Below, one piece after another: positions 61,301-64,000 of a DNA stretch of 64,000 nucleotides. Every line of letters begins with the position of its first letter. Position 1 is the stretch's first letter. The translations under genes and the position numbers were made by a program. Below the pieces are notes generated by a model. The model searched no databases. It was not told the DNA's origin and saw only the letters and a program-made list of their open reading frames with translations. The stretch covers positions 558,001 through 622,000 of the forward strand of contig NZ_JBHUOP010000002.1 in the NCBI RefSeq assembly GCF_042683685.1. Direction: 5' to 3'. The DNA is from Timonella corticicola (GTDB lineage Bacteria > Actinomycetota > Actinomycetes > Actinomycetales > Cellulomonadaceae).

Positions 61301-64000
61301 TCATCGAAAGAGGTTTCTAGTCCCACCACCACCGGGGGAAAATCTTGTACCTATCGGCGTATTGAAGGTTCTAATTCCGCCAGAACCGCCACCTCCACCC
61401 TTACCGTTATTTCCCTTGCCCTTCTTCCCGGAATTCTTTTTGGTATTTGCCCGCTTCTGCTTATTTCTTTCTCCAGAATATTTTTCATTTTTCTTGATTT
61501 TCTGCATACCACTGTTGTATGCAGAGCGTTCTGCCTTTGAGAGGGGCTGCCCTCGTTGATATTTTGCAATCGCTAAGAGTTCAGCGTCACTCAATTGAGC
61601 ATGTTGTTTCTTGCCGTTGAGGTCGTACTTGTTGATCGGGTCTTGCGGATACGTATACCGGGTCGTGTTCCCACCCGTCACCGGATCCACCGAGGTGAAG
61701 TGCCCCGTCACACTGTTATACAACCGCACACCCATCAACACCAGACCCGTCGCGTCAGTGGCACGTTCTTTACCACCCAACCAGCCATAATCGAGTACAC
61801 CAGTATCCGTGGTCTTCGCAGTGACCGGGTTGCCATACTCATCAAACAACGACAACCCACTCCACACCACGCTGGTCCCGCCGTTAGGACTCGTCTGCTT
61901 CGAGGTCGTGGCAACCACCGAGCCTTGCGGGTCAACAATCCCCGTCGGCAAAAAATCGTCCTCCACCGAGAACGTCAACGACAAGTCCCCCGCGATAGAA
62001 GACACATACCGTGTCGTCTCGGTTACCCCATCCTTCACAGTGGTCGCCCACGCAGGATTATCCGAGGTGTCTTCATACACCCGTGTCGTGGTCGAGGTAT
62101 CACTACCCTCAGTCGTGGTCGAGGTTGAGCGACGATCCATCACGTCAAGATCGTAAGTGGTGGTCACACCGTTTTGGGTCACCGACCGTGCAAGATCCGA
62201 ATCATAGTAAGAAACCGTCAAGTCACCTGCGCTCTCGCCTTGCGGGGTATCCACACCTGGGAGAGTGGTTTGACGACCCAACGCGTCATATACATACGAG
62301 CCAACACCATTAGCGCCTGAAAGGATACGGTCAGCCTTGTCGTATGCCCACACCTTGGTACTAGTCGACGGTGCACCCGCATCGGTGCACGATTGCGTCT
62401 TCGTGACCTGCCCAGTGCGGCGCCCCACAGTATCGAACGAGTATTCACGCGTCGTGCACGCCTCGCCAATCTGATCATAGGCTGCGGTCATGCGGGCGGC
62501 CTGGTCAAACTCATACCGGGTCACCCGATCCCCATCGCTTCCAGGACCGCTGATCTGGTTGATACGCCCGAGCGCGTCATGATGCATCATCCACGCAAAC
62601 GACGCACTACCGTCATCGCCGGTCACGGTGTAGGTCAGTGCGGTTTCTTGACCACTACGGTCATAACTCGAAGCCTGCACCACACCCGTAGGTAGCGTCT
62701 GGGAGACAATATCGCCAAACGCGCTATAGTGGGCGGTGAACTCGCCCACCCCAGCAATCTGCTTCCCGATCACGCTACCGCTGTACGGATCATAGGTGTA
62801 GGTCGTGTTCCCGAACTTCGGTGAGGTCTCCTGCGAGACTCGGCCTGCACTGTCATACGTAATTGTTGTCGCTTGACCATGTTCGTCGGTGTACTTCACC
62901 ACCCGACCCCACGAATCATGCTGGGTCTTGACCGCAGCTGTGACCGAGTCACCACTGCCCAAGGTTTGTGTTTCAACCTGCAAACCAGTTGCCGGGTCAT
63001 ACACGTTCTTCGCTGTTGGCTGCGGTGTTGAACCCGTCAACCCCGTCACCGCGGTTGTGGCTTTCTCAACACGTCCCGCAGTATCAAACGTTGTTGTGGC
63101 AGTGCGCGTGACACCATCAAGAGATTCCGTTGTGATCGCAGCGGCCATGTAGTACGAATACTGCGTCACGGTTTCCACGGGGATAGACGGTGTGGCTTCA
63201 CCGCTCACAATCTGACAGACGAACCCCGCCCACGCCGGTTTATTTACACACTGGCTCGGCAACCCAGCAGGCGCCCCATTAGCAGTCGTGCGTGCATCGT
63301 AGTAGTGGGTGATTGTTGTGCCAGCATCAGAGCCGTTTGAGTCCGCGCCGATCTCTTTGACCGTGCGGCCTTGCTCATCAAACACAGTCTTGACCGTGAT
63401 GTCCTGGTCACCATTCTCGGTTGTCAAGGTTGTGGGAGCACCGATCATCCACCCCGAGGTCTTACCCGTCACCGATGCACCATCAACCGGGTCATAGCCC
63501 ATGCGCTGCTCAGTCAATACCGGCTCATCAGTTGGGAGCGCGACACTTGGGTCGCTCGACGCGCTGCCCGGCTGCGCGAGTGTGACTCGCGTTGTGGTCG
63601 CTAAACGGAACGGCAGACCTGTTTCTGGGTTAATCCCTTGGTTCGGTGCGCCCTGATCATAGGTTGTCGCAGTGTGTTGACGAGCCAATGTGACCTGCCC
63701 ATCGCCATCCACAATCTCACGCACCGGCTCCCACACATCCGTGACCAACGTCGCGGCAGGGGTGACCACTGTTCCAGCAGGGATCGTGGTCACTCCATCA
63801 CCACTACCCCACGTCACAGCAGATGCTGTTATGATCTCAGGGTTATACCGGGTGATAGTCGCGTACTCATCCGAGTTGGCAGTGCCACCAGCACTGCGGA
63901 TCGCCAAGATCTGGTCGATCCCTCGTTCATCCAACTGGCGGATCACGTTACCGACACTGTCATACCCGGTTGCCGTGAACAGCCACCGCGCGGTATCACC
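61301..64000 (-). CDS. Rhs/YD-repeat polymorphic toxin, C-terminal part (cut by window edge)
   Basis: The open frame runs from the window edge to a TGA at 61301, at least 899 codons. It is packed with YD-type repeats (TYDSAGRVSQETSPKFGNTT, SYDRSGQETALTYT, YVYDALGRQTTLPGV), which form the beta-cage that encloses the toxin. The core ends in GHFTSVDPVTGG and DPINKYDLNG, the usual conserved boundary. The last 103 residues are the variable tip: Lys/Gly-rich (KKNSGKKGKGNNGKGGGGG) with no recognised nuclease or other catalytic motif. Such proteins are delivered to competing cells, and immunity genes follow. The N-terminus and any signal peptide lie outside the window. Confidence 0.92.
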   Translation of the reverse strand, partial: GDTARWLFTATGYDSVGNVIRQLDERGIDQILAIRSAGGTANSDEYATITRYNPEIITASAVTWGSGDGVTTIPAGTVVTPAATLVTDVWEPVREIVDGDGQVTLARQHTATTYDQGAPNQGINPETGLPFRLATTTRVTLAQPGSASSDPSVALPTDEPVLTEQRMGYDPVDGASVTGKTSGWMIGAPTTLTTENGDQDITVKTVFDEQGRTVKEIGADSNGSDAGTTITHYYDARTTANGAPAGLPSQCVNKPAWAGFVCQIVSGEATPSIPVETVTQYSYYMAAAITTESLDGVTRTATTTFDTAGRVEKATTAVTGLTGSTPQPTAKNVYDPATGLQVETQTLGSGDSVTAAVKTQHDSWGRVVKYTDEHGQATTITYDSAGRVSQETSPKFGNTTYTYDPYSGSVIGKQIAGVGEFTAHYSAFGDIVSQTLPTGVVQASSYDRSGQETALTYTVTGDDGSASFAWMMHHDALGRINQISGPGSDGDRVTRYEFDQAARMTAAYDQIGEACTTREYSFDTVGRRTGQVTKTQSCTDAGAPSTSTKVWAYDKADRILSGANGVGSYVYDALGRQTTLPGVDTPQGESAGDLTVSYYDSDLARSVTQNGVTTTYDLDVMDRRSTSTTTEGSDTSTTTRVYEDTSDNPAWATTVKDGVTETTRYVSSIAGDLSLTFSVEDDFLPTGIVDPQGSVVATTSKQTSPNGGTSVVWSGLSLFDEYGNPVTAKTTDTGVLDYGWLGGKERATDATGLVLMGVRLYNSVTGHFTSVDPVTGGNTTRYTYPQDPINKYDLNGKKQHAQLSDAELLAIAKYQRGQPLSKAERSAYNSGMQKIKKNEKYSGERNKQKRANTKKNSGKKGKGNNGKGGGGGSGGIRTFNTPIGTRFSPGGGGTRNLFR

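Noticed and set aside
1..64000. CRISPR arrays, complete insertion sequences, prophage genes or a replication origin
   Set aside because: No regularly spaced repeats, full transposase, phage structural gene or DnaA-box cluster was found; the only mobile trace is the scar near 60.3 kb.

Overview
The window is high-GC DNA with GTG starts, many apparently leaderless genes and actinobacterial families (a conservon-type sensor operon, DUF742, DUF5926, a DivIVA-like protein, CUT1 sugar import without its own ATPase). It is most likely a chromosome segment of an actinomycete of the order Micrococcales; I cannot name the genus from sequence alone. Most of it is ordinary chromosome. The right end (about 59.2-64 kb) is accessory DNA.

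Layout. 1-5.9 kb: the 5' half of a tRNA-Ser, then a four-gene conservon operon (sensor kinase, roadblock, DUF742, small GTPase). 6.5-11.5 kb: an alpha-glucoside-type ABC importer (binding protein and two permeases) under a LacI-type regulator with a candidate operator. 11.6-15 kb: HAD phosphatase and serS, divergent from a lipid kinase. 15.2-20.3 kb: a membrane protein with an alkaline-phosphatase-like domain, an S9 peptidase and a small Rho-N-like protein. 20.3-25.3 kb: DoxX/TetR pair, glycosyltransferase, DUF5926, pgm. 25.5-31.6 kb: a secreted Lys-rich protein, ROK regulator divergent from a GH13 alpha-glucosidase, methyltransferase, phosphotransferase. 31.7-36.7 kb: MacAB-like three-gene efflux operon, small acetyltransferase, MFS transporter. 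37-44 kb: pyruvate oxidase, DivIVA-like protein, VIT1/CCC1 transporter, acyltransferase. 44-51.4 kb: small toxin-antitoxin-like pair, MazG-like hydrolase, MetPS-like amino-acid transporter, sbcCD. 51.5-58.9 kb: two secreted proteins, YbaK-type deacylase, DinB protein, and a complete dipeptide-type ABC importer. 59.2-64 kb: an Rhs/YD-repeat polymorphic toxin gene running off the right edge, with likely immunity genes, a second broken rhs fragment and an insertion-sequence scar.

Themes. Carbohydrate use links three parts: importer with LacI, alpha-glucosidase with ROK, and phosphoglucomutase. Translational coupling by ATGA, GTGA or TAATG overlaps is frequent. At least eleven genes have a TANNNT-like -10 box 6-7 bases before the start codon, as expected of leaderless transcripts, and this settles several starts. 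Intergenic regions carry several families of long inverted repeats that the genes do not explain: a 20-base element at about 17.7 and 29.4-29.6 kb, a pair of about 70-base palindromes flanking the pyruvate oxidase gene, a 26-bp perfect inverted repeat at 15.1 kb, and a recurring CGTCG(C/T)CAAT-type motif.

No CRISPR array, complete insertion sequence, prophage or replication origin was seen. The most system-like novelty is the Rhs locus. The most unusual DNA structure is the nested inverted repeat at 17,656-17,793.
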